Source of the DNA: Paracoccaceae bacterium
GTDB taxonomy: Bacteria > Pseudomonadota > Alphaproteobacteria > Rhodobacterales > Rhodobacteraceae
Direction: 5' to 3'
Assembly: GCA_011389685.1 (NCBI GenBank)
Contig: JAABTV010000004.1
Location: forward strand, 34,878-98,877
DNA length: 64,000 nucleotides
This document shows, piece after piece, positions 19,755 to 29,262 of this stretch. Each line of letters opens with the position of its first letter. Within the stretch, counting starts at the first letter, position 1. Under the pieces are notes generated by a model. The model was not told the DNA's origin, searched no databases, and was given only the letters and a program-made list of their open reading frames with translations. Made by a program: the position numbers and the translations under genes.

Positions 19755-20273
19755 TCAGACTCGCCACAGCACCGGGTCATCAAAGCTCTGCGCGACGGTC
19801 AGCCGGCCTGACCCGGTTTCCGGGACAAGACCCACCATCCGCCACGCATCGCGCCATGGCTCTTCAACCGGATGCGGCGGCTCCATGCCATGCGCGTGGG
19901 CCGGGCCGAACCCAAACCGCCCATAATAAGCCGGATCACCAAAGACAAACACCGCCGCCACGCCATCGTCGCGCAATCGCGCCAGCCCTTCGGTGATCAG
20001 CGCCGCGCCAATCGCCTTGCGCTGGCATGCGGGCCACACCGCCAAAGGCCCCAGAAGCGCCGCCTTTCGCCCGGCGATCCGCGCCGCGCTGAACAGGATA
20101 TGTCCCACCGCGCCCGCTTGGGCTTCGGCCAGCAGCGACAGGACCGGCTGCGCCGTCGCATCCTGGAAAAGCGCGTCGACCAGGGCCGCCTCGTCATCCT
20201 GACCAAAGGCCGCGCGGTGGATCTCCTGCACCGACGCGCGATCCGCCGCATTCGCCTCCCGAACCCGGATCAC
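19755..20273 (-). CDS. GNAT family N-acetyltransferase
   Basis: 172 residues starting with GTG (IRVREANAADRASVQEIHRAAFG). The acetyl-CoA-binding signature is seen as LAVWPACQRKAIGAALITEGL, a mild variant of the usual Q/RxxGxG/A motif with Lys in the loop. The C-terminal VFVFGDPAYYGRFGF segment is characteristic of the YhbS-like subgroup. The GTG start overlaps the TGA of the ABC exporter gene (GTGA at 20270-20273), so it is the second gene of that operon. The acceptor substrate is unknown. Confidence 0.85.
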   Translation of the reverse strand: MIRVREANAADRASVQEIHRAAFGQDDEAALVDALFQDATAQPVLSLLAEAQAGAVGHILFSAARIAGRKAALLGPLAVWPACQRKAIGAALITEGLARLRDDGVAAVFVFGDPAYYGRFGFGPAHAHGMEPPHPVEEPWRDAWRMVGLVPETGSGRLTVAQSFDDPVLWRV

Positions 20274-22096
20274 GCCGCTTCCTCGCGGTCCGACGCCTGG
20301 CGCTGCCACAGGCTCCAATAGCGCTCGCGCCGAGCCAGAAGATCGGCATGGGTGCCTTCTTCGGCGATCTCGCCATTCTCCAGAACGACGATCCGGTCGG
20401 CATCCGCCACCGTGGACAGGCGGTGCGCGATCATCAGCACCGTGCGCCCTTCAGCGGCCCGCTTGAGCGCACCCTGGATCTCCTGCTCGGTCTCGGTGTC
20501 AAGCGCGCTCGTCGCCTCGTCGAGAAGCAGGATCGGCGGGTTCTTGAGCAGGGTCCGCGCGATCCCGACCCGCTGCTTCTCACCACCCGAAAGCTTCAGC
20601 CCCCGTTCGCCCACCGCCGTGTCATACCCCTTCGGCAGGCTCATGATGAAATCGTGGATCTGCGCATCCTTGGCGGCCGCCACGATCTCGTCCTCGCTGG
20701 CCCCGTCGCGGCCATAGGCGATGTTGTAGCGGATCGTGTCGTTGAACAGGACCGTGTCCTGCGGCACCACGCCGATCGCGTCATGCAGGCTCTTCTGGGT
20801 GACGTCGCGCACATCCTGCCCGTCGATCGTGAGCGCGCCGCCCTGAACATCGTAGAACCGGAACAAAAGCCGCCCGATGGTCGATTTCCCCGACCCCGAA
20901 GGCCCCACGATGGCCACGCTCTGCCCCGCGTCCACCTCAAGGCTCACCCCCTTGAGGATCGGGCGCTCGTCGTCGTAACCAAAGCGCAGATCGTCAAGCC
21001 GCACCACGCCGCCTTCCACCTCCAGCGGCTTGGCATCAGGCTTGTCGGCGACGTCGGTGGGTTGCTCCAGCAAATCGAACATCTCGCCCATATCGACCAG
21101 CGCCTGCCGGATCTCGCGGTAGACCGTGCCCAGGAAGTTGAGCGGCATGGTGATCTGGATCATGTAGGCGTTGACCATCACGAAATCGCCCACGGTCAGA
21201 GTGCCGTTCTGCACTTCAAGCGCCGCGAACACCATCACCGCGACCAACCCGCCGGTGATCAGGAAGGACTGGCCGAAATTCAGGAACGCCAGCGAATAGG
21301 CGGTCTTCAGCGCCGCGCGCGCATAGGCCGCCATCGCGCTGTCATAACGCTGTGCCTCGCGCTCCTCGGCGCCGAAATACTTGACCGTCTCGAAATTCAG
21401 CAGGCTGTCGATCGCCTTCTGGTTGGCATCCGTGTCCTGGTCGTTCATCTCGCGGCGCAGCTTCACGCGCCATTCCGTCACCTTGAAGGTGAACCAGACA
21501 TAAAGCGCGATGGTCACCACCACTGCACCGAGGTAACGCGCATCGAAGAGCCAGAAAAAGATCACCCCGATCATGAACAATTCGAGCACCAGCGGCGCGA
21601 TGCTGAACAGCAGAAAGCGCAACAGGAACTCGACCCCCTTCACGCCCCGCTCGATGATCCGGCTCAAGCCCCCGGTCCGGCGCGTGATGTGATAGCGCAT
21701 CGAGAGCCGGTGGATATGCTGAAAGGTCTCCAGCGCCAGCGCCCGCAGCGCCCGTTGCCCGACGGCGGCAAAGAACGCGTCGCGCAATTGCTGGAACCCG
21801 TTGGTCATCAGCCGCGCCATGCCATAGGCCACGGTCAGACCCACCGCGCCCAGCATCAACTCGCTCATCCCGTCTTCGCCGCCCAAGGCATCGACCGCCA
21901 GCTTGTAGAGCATCGGCGTCAGCACCGCGATCACCTTGGCCACCACCAGCGCCACCATGGCCAGCACCACCCGGCGTTTCACCCATGCCGGTTCATCGGG
22001 CCAGAGATAAGGCGCGACCCGCCGGATCGTGCGCAATCCCGACGCCTGATCCTTGTTGAGCCTGGTATTATCACTCTTGGCGCGGCCTCGGCGCAT
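20270..22096 (-). CDS. Atm1/HMT1-type ABC exporter (membrane and ATPase domains)
   Basis: A 608-residue half-transporter. A transmembrane ABC domain with six helices (about residues 35-330) is followed by an ATPase domain with Walker A GPSGSGKST near 393, signature LSGGEKQRVGIART near 493-506 and Walker B LLLDEATSALD. The sequence is of the Atm1/heavy-metal exporter subgroup, which exports glutathione-linked sulfur or metal conjugates; no metal-binding His repeat is present. The ATG at 22096 has GAGGAAAGGA upstream. It is followed by a GNAT gene with translational coupling. Confidence 0.9.
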   Translation of the reverse strand: MRRGRAKSDNTRLNKDQASGLRTIRRVAPYLWPDEPAWVKRRVVLAMVALVVAKVIAVLTPMLYKLAVDALGGEDGMSELMLGAVGLTVAYGMARLMTNGFQQLRDAFFAAVGQRALRALALETFQHIHRLSMRYHITRRTGGLSRIIERGVKGVEFLLRFLLFSIAPLVLELFMIGVIFFWLFDARYLGAVVVTIALYVWFTFKVTEWRVKLRREMNDQDTDANQKAIDSLLNFETVKYFGAEEREAQRYDSAMAAYARAALKTAYSLAFLNFGQSFLITGGLVAVMVFAALEVQNGTLTVGDFVMVNAYMIQITMPLNFLGTVYREIRQALVDMGEMFDLLEQPTDVADKPDAKPLEVEGGVVRLDDLRFGYDDERPILKGVSLEVDAGQSVAIVGPSGSGKSTIGRLLFRFYDVQGGALTIDGQDVRDVTQKSLHDAIGVVPQDTVLFNDTIRYNIAYGRDGASEDEIVAAAKDAQIHDFIMSLPKGYDTAVGERGLKLSGGEKQRVGIARTLLKNPPILLLDEATSALDTETEQEIQGALKRAAEGRTVLMIAHRLSTVADADRIVVLENGEIAEEGTHADLLARRERYWSLWQRQASDREEAA

Positions 22097-22201
22097 GGGC
22101 AGTCCTTTCCTCGGGGTCGAAGGCCTTAGATATGCCCCTTTCCCGGCGATTGCCAGAGGGGCCCGCGCCATGCGGACCCGCATCACGCCCGGCGAGAACC
22201 C

Positions 22202-24157
22202 TCACTCGGGCGGAATGTCGAAAACCTGCCCGGGATAGATCAGATCAGGGTCGCGGATGCGGTCGCGATTGGCCTTGTAAAGCCGCACATAGAGAATGCC
22301 CTCGCCGTAGTTCTCGCGCGAAATCGCCCAGAGCGTATCGCCCGGCTGCACCGTCACCGCCGCCACTCTCCCGGACTCCGCCATGGCATCGGAGCGGACC
22401 CCGGCCAGAACGTCCGGAGCCTCGCGCTTGAACGGCGTCTCGACCCGGCTCACCACCCGGCCTTCATCGTCGATCTGATCGACGCGCAAGGTATAGACGC
22501 CACTGTCGACGTCGGGCAATTCCGTGCGCCAGTTCCCGTCCATGGCGATCCGCGACGTGGTCACGGCGCGGTTGTCGAGATAAAGCCGGACAAACCCGCC
22601 ATTCCCGTTTCCCGCAGGCCGCCCGCGCCCGGTCACCTCGACCTCTCCGGCGTCGGAATAGGTGATCGCGTCGATCGCCACCACTCTCATCACGCCCGGC
22701 GCGGCCTCGCCCGACACCGGCGGCTGCACCACCCGAATACCGTCTTCACCCGACATCAGGACCGCCGTCCTCCGCTGGACGAGTTCGGGCGCAGGCTCCG
22801 GTGCGCTCACGGGTTCCGCCTTCTCCGCATCGGGGCTTTCAGGTTGCGCCGTCGGCGCCGTCTGAACCTCGGGCCGGGGCACGACCTCGGGCCGCGCATC
22901 CGGGAGCTCCGATATTTCGACCCGTGCCGGGCGCCCTTCATCATCGCCCGTATCGCTGCCCGCATCATCCCGCGCAACCAGATCCCGCGCGACTTCATCC
23001 TCCACGGGTTCCACCGGCATATCCGGCACCAGTGCACCCACCTCGGGCTCGCTGTGCGGCGCGGTCGCATCCTCCGTCACCGCATCCAGTCCCGGCTTTG
23101 CCGCAGCCACCACGACCGGCGCGAGAATCGCCTCGTCCCGCGACACCTGCCGCGACCCGCCTGTGATTTGCACAAGACGCAGGACACGCGCCGCCTCGGA
23201 CGGGGGCACAATCACGAAACCTGCAAAACTGCCATCGCCCCCTGCCCGTAACCGGGTCATTTCCTTGCCATCCAGCTCGATCATGATCTCAGCCCCCGGG
23301 GCACCGCGCCCCGCGACCATCGCGCTACCACCCGGCTCGATCCGCACCAGATCAAGCCGGGGCACCGGCGGGCCAACGACCGCTTCGCCGGCGGTTCGCG
23401 ATGTCGCATCCGGCGCCGGTGTCGTATCGGTCCGCTCCGTTTCCTCCGCCGGCCCGGACCCACCCTCATCACTCGGCTCGGAAGCCGCCTGCGCCGACGG
23501 CTTGCGGTCTTGCTCCACCGCCGTTTCACCGACGCGCCGGGTTTCCTCCGTCAGCTCCCGCTCAACCATATCGGCCGAGTCCTCCACCTCCTGTTCCGTA
23601 GGTGCATCTTCCCCGGGCGCGTCGCCGCGCCCGGACTCCGCAGGCCCGGCCGAAGCCGCCGGCCGGGTGTCCTCTTCGGGGTCAGGCCCGACCATATCGG
23701 CAGCGCCGGCCTGGTCCTCTGCCACCGGCGCCGCGTCCCTCGAAGGGTCCGCCGGCATCCCTGCAACCGGCGGCTCGGGCGGCGCACCCGGTTGCGGCAG
23801 GGTTCCGGGTTCATCCACGGCACCCGGCGCACGGTCGGCCTTGGCCGCGGTTTCCAAGCCAGGTACGGGATCGGACCCGGGCGCAGCCACGCCCCCGGTT
23901 GCCGGCTCGATATTCAGCGCGGGTTCCACTTCCGGTGCGGGCAGTGGCTCGGCCACCTCCTGCCGCTCGTCCCCGACCTCGGTTCCGTCCTGAGCCGGTA
24001 ACGGCTGGCGCTCCTGCTGCTCCGCCACCGGCGCGGGGGCCCCTGGGTCGCTCTGGTCTTTTCGACCCCACCAAGCGCCCGCCAGCGCGATCGCGGCAAT
24101 CACCACCCCCGCCAGCGTCACGCCCTTCACCCCGGTCAGCCCGGCCAGTTTGCCCAT
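22202..24157 (-). CDS. LysM-domain membrane protein with long Pro/Glu-rich linker
   Basis: 651 residues. One N-terminal membrane helix (about residues 10-28) is followed by roughly 220 residues of low-complexity Pro/Ala/Glu/Asp sequence. Two or three beta-rich segments come next (RIEPGGSAMVAGRGAPGAEI near 265 and GEVEVTGRGRP near 515 look like bacterial Ig-type modules). A C-terminal LysM domain (VTVQPGDTLWAISRENYG) would bind peptidoglycan. The linker would let the protein span the periplasm. The ATG at 24157 has AAAAGGAT upstream. Its detailed role is unknown. Confidence 0.85.
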   Translation of the reverse strand: MGKLAGLTGVKGVTLAGVVIAAIALAGAWWGRKDQSDPGAPAPVAEQQERQPLPAQDGTEVGDERQEVAEPLPAPEVEPALNIEPATGGVAAPGSDPVPGLETAAKADRAPGAVDEPGTLPQPGAPPEPPVAGMPADPSRDAAPVAEDQAGAADMVGPDPEEDTRPAASAGPAESGRGDAPGEDAPTEQEVEDSADMVERELTEETRRVGETAVEQDRKPSAQAASEPSDEGGSGPAEETERTDTTPAPDATSRTAGEAVVGPPVPRLDLVRIEPGGSAMVAGRGAPGAEIMIELDGKEMTRLRAGGDGSFAGFVIVPPSEAARVLRLVQITGGSRQVSRDEAILAPVVVAAAKPGLDAVTEDATAPHSEPEVGALVPDMPVEPVEDEVARDLVARDDAGSDTGDDEGRPARVEISELPDARPEVVPRPEVQTAPTAQPESPDAEKAEPVSAPEPAPELVQRRTAVLMSGEDGIRVVQPPVSGEAAPGVMRVVAIDAITYSDAGEVEVTGRGRPAGNGNGGFVRLYLDNRAVTTSRIAMDGNWRTELPDVDSGVYTLRVDQIDDEGRVVSRVETPFKREAPDVLAGVRSDAMAESGRVAAVTVQPGDTLWAISRENYGEGILYVRLYKANRDRIRDPDLIYPGQVFDIPPE

Positions 24158-24265
24158 GTCAGATCCTTTTCCCCTCCGCGTCACGGCAGCACACGCGGTT
24201 GAGCCTCTTTAGCAACAAGTATAACAGGGGTCAAAACACCTCTTCTCACGCAGAATGGACCTCCC

Positions 24266-24847
24266 ATGACCGCACCCGCACCAAAGCCGTCGATCTGTGT
24301 CTATTGCGGCTCGCGCCCTGGCGCCGATCCCGCCTATATCGAAGACGCGACCGGGTTCGGCACAGCACTCGCGCGCGAAGGCTGGCGGTTGGTTTATGGC
24401 GCAGGCGATGTCGGACTGATGGGCGCCGTGGCGCGCGCGGCGCAAGCGGCCGGTGGCGATACGTTCGGCGTCATCCCGTCCCACCTCATGCAACTCGAAG
24501 TGGGCAAACGCGACCTCACCCGCTTTGTTGTCACCGAGAACATGCACGAACGCAAGAAGGTCATGTTCATGAATTCCGACGCCATCGTCGTGCTTCCCGG
24601 CGGCGCGGGCAGCCTCGACGAATTCTTCGAGGTTCTCACCTGGGCCCAGCTTGGCCTGCATGGCAAACCGATCGTCCTGCTCAATACCAAAGGCTACTGG
24701 ACCCCGCTCAGCGCGCTGGTCGACCACGTTATCGCGCAGGGCTTTGCCGATCCCTCGCTGCGCGATTTCCTCACCGTGGTGAACGGCCCCGACGCGGCGC
24801 TTTCAACCCTGCGCAAGGCACTCACCGCGCCGAAAGCGTCGGGGTAG
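24266..24847 (+). CDS. LOG family nucleotide phosphoribohydrolase-like protein
   Basis: 193 residues, TIGR00730/LOG family. The fold signature is seen as CVYCGSRPGADPAY near the N-terminus, the GAGDVGLMGAVARAA loop, and PGGAGSLDEFFE near residue 111, a Ser variant of the PGGxGTxxE motif. Family members release a free base from nucleoside 5'-monophosphates, including cytokinin-type adenines; many bacterial members have an unknown physiological substrate. It is divergent from the LysM gene with a short shared promoter region. Confidence 0.88.
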   Translation: MTAPAPKPSICVYCGSRPGADPAYIEDATGFGTALAREGWRLVYGAGDVGLMGAVARAAQAAGGDTFGVIPSHLMQLEVGKRDLTRFVVTENMHERKKVMFMNSDAIVVLPGGAGSLDEFFEVLTWAQLGLHGKPIVLLNTKGYWTPLSALVDHVIAQGFADPSLRDFLTVVNGPDAALSTLRKALTAPKASG

Positions 24848-24935
24848 GCGCAACAGCGCCGTTCGATCCCAGCCTTTCAACGCAAAACGGCCACCCCGAG
24901 GGACGGCCGCCTTTGTGCAAACCTGACGGACAGGC

Positions 24936-25538
24936 TCATTTCATCCGGCTGGCCACGTTTTCCCAGTTCACCAGGTTGTTGAGGAAATTGTCCAGATAAA
25001 CCGGGCGCTTGTTGCGGAAATCGATGTAATAGGAATGCTCCCAGACGTCACAGCCCAAAAGCGCGGTCTGATCGAAACACAGCGGATTGACACCGTTTTC
25101 CGTCTTGGTCACGGCCAGCGACCCGTCGGCGTTCTGCACCAGCCAGCACCAGCCCGAGCCGAACTGCCCGACCCCGGCGGCAGTAAACTCCTGCTTGAAT
25201 GCGTCGACCGAGCCGAACGCTTCGGTGATCGCTTTTTCAAGCTCCCCCGGCATGCCCGCATCGCCCGGCGCCATCATTTCCCAGAACTGCATGTGATTCC
25301 AGTGCTGCGAAGCGTTGTTGAAAATTCCGTTCTGGGCCACCGCGCCGGCCTGGTAGGTGCCTTTCACGATCTCTTCGAGCGGCTTCGTTTCCCACTCGGT
25401 TCCTGCAATGAGCTTGTTGCCATTGTCGACATAGGCCTTGTGGTGCAGGTCGTGGTGATATTCCAGCGTCTCTTTCGACATGCCCTTCGCGGCCAGCGCA
25501 TCATGGGCGTAGGGAAGATCAGGAAGTTCGAAAGCCAT
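24936..25538 (-). CDS. sodB: Superoxide dismutase (Fe/Mn)
   Basis: 200 residues starting MAFELPDLPYAHDAL. Metal ligands fit the Fe/Mn SOD family: His in YHHDLHHKAYV, His in SQHWNHMQFW, and Asp and His in DVWEHSYYIDFRN. The Gln in the SQHWNH segment is the position usual for Fe-type enzymes, so iron is more likely. It converts superoxide to peroxide and oxygen in the cytoplasm. AAGGGGG precedes the ATG. It is probably a monocistronic unit, with 197 nt separating it from purQ. Confidence 0.95.
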   Translation of the reverse strand: MAFELPDLPYAHDALAAKGMSKETLEYHHDLHHKAYVDNGNKLIAGTEWETKPLEEIVKGTYQAGAVAQNGIFNNASQHWNHMQFWEMMAPGDAGMPGELEKAITEAFGSVDAFKQEFTAAGVGQFGSGWCWLVQNADGSLAVTKTENGVNPLCFDQTALLGCDVWEHSYYIDFRNKRPVYLDNFLNNLVNWENVASRMK

Positions 25539-25735
25539 GGGAAAGCCCCCTTCATGTTCGCGTTAAACCATCGCTTGCCACATGGGGGGCTGGGTCGGAA
25601 AAGGTCAAGGGGTCGCGGGCGAAATTTCCGGATGAACCCACCGGGAACAGGGGCCGCCTCGACCCCCACCAGACCGTCGCCACGGGGTATCCTGCCGCCA
25701 CGTCGCCGACCGATCCGCGCCGTCCGCACCGCCAG

Positions 25736-26404
25736 TCAAACCGGCGCAAGAGCCTCCATAAAACCGTCGAACATCGCCTTGCCATCGGTGCCGCCATGCG
25801 CCACTTCGGCCATGCGTTCGGGGTGCGGCATCATCCCCAGCACCCGGCGGTTCTTCGAGACCACACCGGCAATATCGGCGACCGAGCCATTGGGATTGTC
25901 GACATAGGAAAAGGCGATCCGCGCCTCCTCCCGCAACTGTGCCAGCTTGGCGTCGTCCACGTAGTAATTCCCGTCATGATGCGCGATCGGCACGGAGATT
26001 ACCTGCTCCGGCTTGTAGCCGCGCAGGTAAACCGTGTCGCAATCCTCGACCCGCAATTCGACCGGCTTGCAGATATACTTGAGATTGGCATTGCGGCGCA
26101 GCGCGCCCGGCAGCAATCCGGTCTCGGTCAGCACCTGGAACCCGTTGCAGATGCCAAGCACATACCCGCCCCGCTCGGCATGGGCCACCACCGAGCGGCA
26201 GATCGGCGAATTGGCCGCGATCGCCCCGCAGCGCAGGTAGTCGCCAAAGGAAAAGCCCCCCGGGATACCCACCATGTCAAGGCCATCAGGCAGGTCGGTG
26301 TCCTTGTGCCAGACCATGCTGACCTTCGCCCCGGCGCGCTGGAAGGCCACGGCAAGATCACGGTCGCAATTCGACCCAGGAAAGACGATGACGGCTGCAT
26401 GCAT
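25736..26404 (-). CDS. purQ: Phosphoribosylformylglycinamidine synthase, glutaminase subunit
   Basis: 222 residues, class I glutamine amidotransferase. MHAAVIVFPGSNCDRD is the PurQ N-terminus, the nucleophile Cys is in GICNGFQVL near residue 85, and the His/Glu of the triad is in HPERM near 196. It supplies ammonia to PurL in step four of purine synthesis together with PurS, encoded upstream on the same strand. An alcohol dehydrogenase gene separates purQ from purS. Confidence 0.96.
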   Translation of the reverse strand: MHAAVIVFPGSNCDRDLAVAFQRAGAKVSMVWHKDTDLPDGLDMVGIPGGFSFGDYLRCGAIAANSPICRSVVAHAERGGYVLGICNGFQVLTETGLLPGALRRNANLKYICKPVELRVEDCDTVYLRGYKPEQVISVPIAHHDGNYYVDDAKLAQLREEARIAFSYVDNPNGSVADIAGVVSKNRRVLGMMPHPERMAEVAHGGTDGKAMFDGFMEALAPV

Positions 26405-26421
26405 GGGACCGGCTCCTTGTC

Positions 26422-27465
26422 CTATCGCGTGAAATCGGTGATCACCGCCACCCCCGGCGGCGCAGGGGCATCAAAGGCGGCCAGCTCGCCGCTCACCTCG
26501 CCCAGGGTGATATGCCGGGTGACCAGCGGTGACAAGTCCACCTGGCCGCCCTCGATCAGCGACAGCAGGCTGGGATAGCGCCAGGCCGGCATGCCGCGCG
26601 TGCCATAGATCGCCAACTGCCCGGAATAGATCGCATCCATTGGCAGATGCATCTTCACGTGATCACCCGCCGGCATGCCGACCATTACCATCCGGCCCAG
26701 CTTGCGCAGGCTGCGGATAGCGCCCACCACCGTCACCTCGACCCCCAGCGCCTCAAGCGCCACATCCGCACCGCCACCGGTGATCTCGCGCACCGCCTTG
26801 GCCGGGTCCACCTTGGCCGCATTGACCACGGCATCGGCGCCCAACCCGCTGGCATAGCCGAGCTTGTCCTGCACCACATCCACCACGACGACCCGCGCAC
26901 CCAATGCCCGCCCCAGCAAGAGCGCCGCCGTGCCCACGCCGCCACCGCCGAAAACGGCCAGCCACTCACCGGCGCGAAGCCCTACCCGACCGGTCAGCGC
27001 ATGCCACGCCGTGGTGACGCGACAGCCCAGCCCGGCGGCCAGCGCCGGTGCGATGCTCTCGGGCAGCCCGGTCAGGTTGTGATCGGCGAAAGGCACTGCG
27101 ATCCGTTCGGCGAATGCTCCCGGGATGGTGAACCCCGGCACCGCCTGATCACCGCAGGCGGTCTGGTTGCCCGCCGCGCAATCCGGGCATTGTCCACAGG
27201 CCAAGATGAACGGCGCGATCACCCTGTCGCCCACGCGCCAGCGCCGCACCCCGGGGCCGACCTCGACCACCTCGCCACAGAATTCATGCCCCGGCACATG
27301 CGGCAGATGCACATCCGGGTCCGCCCCGACCCATGCATGCCAGTCACTGCGACAGACGCCGCAGGCCAGAAGGTTCAGAACCACCCCGCCTGCACCCGCC
27401 ACCGGCTCCGGAAGATCCACGATCTCCAGCGGCGCGCGCCACGCAATCAGTCGAGCAGCCTTCAT
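26422..27465 (-). CDS. Zinc-dependent medium-chain alcohol dehydrogenase
   Basis: 347 residues. Catalytic zinc ligands are seen in CGVCRSDWH and PGHEFCGEV; the structural zinc site is complete (ACGQCPDCAAGNQTAC). The Rossmann loop GGGGVGTAAL is followed by VVVVDV, whose acidic residue favours NAD+ over NADP+. The substrate alcohol is unknown. It sits in the middle of the purine cluster (17 nt before purQ, 60 nt after purS) with no obvious metabolic link. The start at 27465 has AAAGGGGG upstream. Confidence 0.9.
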   Translation of the reverse strand: MKAARLIAWRAPLEIVDLPEPVAGAGGVVLNLLACGVCRSDWHAWVGADPDVHLPHVPGHEFCGEVVEVGPGVRRWRVGDRVIAPFILACGQCPDCAAGNQTACGDQAVPGFTIPGAFAERIAVPFADHNLTGLPESIAPALAAGLGCRVTTAWHALTGRVGLRAGEWLAVFGGGGVGTAALLLGRALGARVVVVDVVQDKLGYASGLGADAVVNAAKVDPAKAVREITGGGADVALEALGVEVTVVGAIRSLRKLGRMVMVGMPAGDHVKMHLPMDAIYSGQLAIYGTRGMPAWRYPSLLSLIEGGQVDLSPLVTRHITLGEVSGELAAFDAPAPPGVAVITDFTR

Positions 27466-27525
27466 CGCGCCCCCTTTCACAGGATGGGGTTCAACCCACG
27501 CACCCGCCCCGATCGGCAGCGGGCA

Positions 27526-27753
27526 TCACATCTCGATCCGGTAACTCTCGATCACCGTGTTGGCGAGCAGCTTCTCGCACATCTCGCGCACCGTCGCCTC
27601 GGTCGTGCCCGCCGCCAGGTCAAGCTCGATCACCTTGCCTTGCCGCACATCCTCGACCCCGTCGAACCCCAGCGCGCCAAGCGCATGCTTCACCGCCGCG
27701 CCCTGCGGGTCGAGCACGCCCTCTTTCAGCATCACATAAACCTTCGCCTTCAT
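27526..27753 (-). CDS. purS: Phosphoribosylformylglycinamidine synthase subunit PurS
   Basis: 75 residues, the standard length. MKAKVYVMLKEGVLDPQGAAV and the central LGFDGVEDVRQGK are diagnostic. PurS forms the scaffold that joins PurQ and the large PurL subunit in the three-part FGAM synthase. It lies between purC and the alcohol dehydrogenase, all on the minus strand. Confidence 0.96.
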   Translation of the reverse strand: MKAKVYVMLKEGVLDPQGAAVKHALGALGFDGVEDVRQGKVIELDLAAGTTEATVREMCEKLLANTVIESYRIEM

Positions 27754-27839
27754 GGCCGACCCCCGTCATCCTGCGCAGGCGCGCCTGCTTCATCTTGCCC
27801 CAAATATTCAAACCCGCCCGCGTCACGGGCGCTTTCGCC

Positions 27840-28601
27840 TCAATTGATCAGGGTCGGCTTGATCGGCACCGCCGACCCCTTGGGCATCACGCCCAGCCGC
27901 CGGGCCACCTCGGTGTAGGCATCGGTGAGCGAGCCCAGATCGCGCCGGAACACATCCTTGTCGAGCTTCTGACCCGTCGCCACGTCCCATAACCGGCAGG
28001 AGTCGGGGCTGATCTCGTCGGCCACGATCAACCGCTGGAAATCGCCGTCATAGACCCGGCCGACCTCGATCTTGAAATCGACGAGCTTGATCCCGACCCC
28101 GTACATAACCCCCGACAGGAAATCGTTCACCCGCAGGGCAAGGCTCACGATGTCATCCATGTCCTGCTGGCTAGCCCAGCCGAAGGCCGCGATATGCTCT
28201 TCCCCGACCAGCGGATCGCCCAGCCCGTCGTCCTTGTAGCAATATTCGATGATCGGGCGCGGCAGCGCCGTGCCTTCCTCGATCCCCAAACGCTTCGACA
28301 GGCTCCCGGCGGCAAAGTTGCGCACGATGATCTCGAGCGGGATGATCTCGCAGGCGCGCACAAGTTGCTCGCGCATGTTGAGCCGCCGGATGAAATGGTT
28401 CGGCACCCCGATATTGGTCAGCCCGGTCATGAAATATTCGCTGAGCATGTTGTTGAGCACACCCTTGCCCTCGATCACATCCTTTTTTTCCGCGTTGAAC
28501 GCGGTGGCGTCATCCTTGAAATACTGAACGATCGTGCCGGGCTCGGGCCCCTCGAACAGGGTCTTTGCCTTGCCTTCGTAAATCTTCTTGCGCCGTGCCA
28601 T
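27840..28601 (-). CDS. purC: SAICAR synthase
   Basis: 253 residues. The [16 protein letters not shown] opening and [15 protein letters not shown] are hallmark segments of phosphoribosylaminoimidazole-succinocarboxamide synthase, which joins aspartate to CAIR using ATP. It is the first gene of the purC-purS-(adh)-purQ cluster and is divergent from the zeta inhibitor gene. Confidence 0.97.
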   Translation of the reverse strand: MARRKKIYEGKAKTLFEGPEPGTIVQYFKDDATAFNAEKKDVIEGKGVLNNMLSEYFMTGLTNIGVPNHFIRRLNMREQLVRACEIIPLEIIVRNFAAGSLSKRLGIEEGTALPRPIIEYCYKDDGLGDPLVGEEHIAAFGWASQQDMDDIVSLALRVNDFLSGVMYGVGIKLVDFKIEVGRVYDGDFQRLIVADEISPDSCRLWDVATGQKLDKDVFRRDLGSLTDAYTEVARRLGVMPKGSAVPIKPTLIN

Positions 28602-28758
28602 GGGGGCTCCTCAAGCGTGGCCGCGGCTGAGTCCCCGGCCCATGGGTCCTCATATTCCAAAGGCCGCAATGTCGCAAGATGCGGGCCGGGTCTTGCGCAG
28701 ACCGCCCCGGACCGGCATATCAGGGACAACCGAAACGCCATGCGGAGACATGACCCCC

Positions 28759-29073
28759 ATGACCACATTCGACGACCGTGAAAGGGCATTCGAAAACAAG
28801 TATGCCCATGACGAGGAAATGAAGTTCCGCGCCACCAACCGGGCCAACAAGCTTCTGGGGCTCTGGGCCGCCGAGCTTCTGGGCAAGACCGGTGAGGACG
28901 CGAACAGTTACGCGCTCGAAGTCGTGAAATCCGATTTCGAAGAAGCCGGCCACGAGGATGTGGTGCGCAAGGTGGCCACCGATCTGGGCGACATTGCCGA
29001 TGCCGACACGATCCGCGCCAAGCTGGCCGAACTGACGCCGGTGGCCAAGCAACAGGTCATGAACGAGACCTGA
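28759..29073 (+). CDS. F1-ATPase zeta-type inhibitor subunit (DUF1476)
   Basis: A 104-residue, highly charged helical protein beginning TTFDDRERAFENKYAHDEEMKF. This N-terminus is the inhibitory segment of the alphaproteobacterial zeta subunit described in Paracoccus, which blocks ATP hydrolysis by F1Fo. DUF1476 proteins share this length. Two in-frame ATGs are present, at 28750 and 28759; the second gives the canonical N-terminus and a better distance to GGAG. It is divergent from purC, far from the ATP synthase genes, as is usual for this family. Confidence 0.9.
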   Translation: MTTFDDRERAFENKYAHDEEMKFRATNRANKLLGLWAAELLGKTGEDANSYALEVVKSDFEEAGHEDVVRKVATDLGDIADADTIRAKLAELTPVAKQQVMNET

Positions 29074-29104
29074 AGCCGGACCGGCTGCAGCGGACCATTT
29101 CCGT

Positions 29105-29140
29105 CGCGCGGGCCTTCTGCCCCGCGCGGTGTCTTCCTTT
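29105..29140 (+). terminator. Possible terminator after the zeta inhibitor gene
   Basis: CGCGCGGG pairs with CCCGCGCG (8 bp, 8-nt loop), followed by GTGTCTTCCTTT. The stem is strong, but the T tract is interrupted, so termination efficiency is uncertain. Confidence 0.5.
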
Positions 29141-29262
29141 AGCCTTCGCTCCCGACGGTCCCGCGTTTGTCATGCAATCATGATGATTAAGCGTGATTTG
29201 AAATTGCGTACGCATTGCGGATATGAAAGGGGATGTTCGACATTCCGTGAACGAGGCCTGAC

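Noticed and set aside
20348..22129. Open frame of 593 codons on the plus strand
   Set aside because: Antisense to the Atm1-type ABC exporter, with His/Arg-rich composition and no motif.
29233..29248. Possible fifth GntR island operator before the methyltransferase gene
   Set aside because: It differs from the island core by an inserted base (ATGTT-C-GACATT), which shifts the half-site spacing, and the gene is outside the island.
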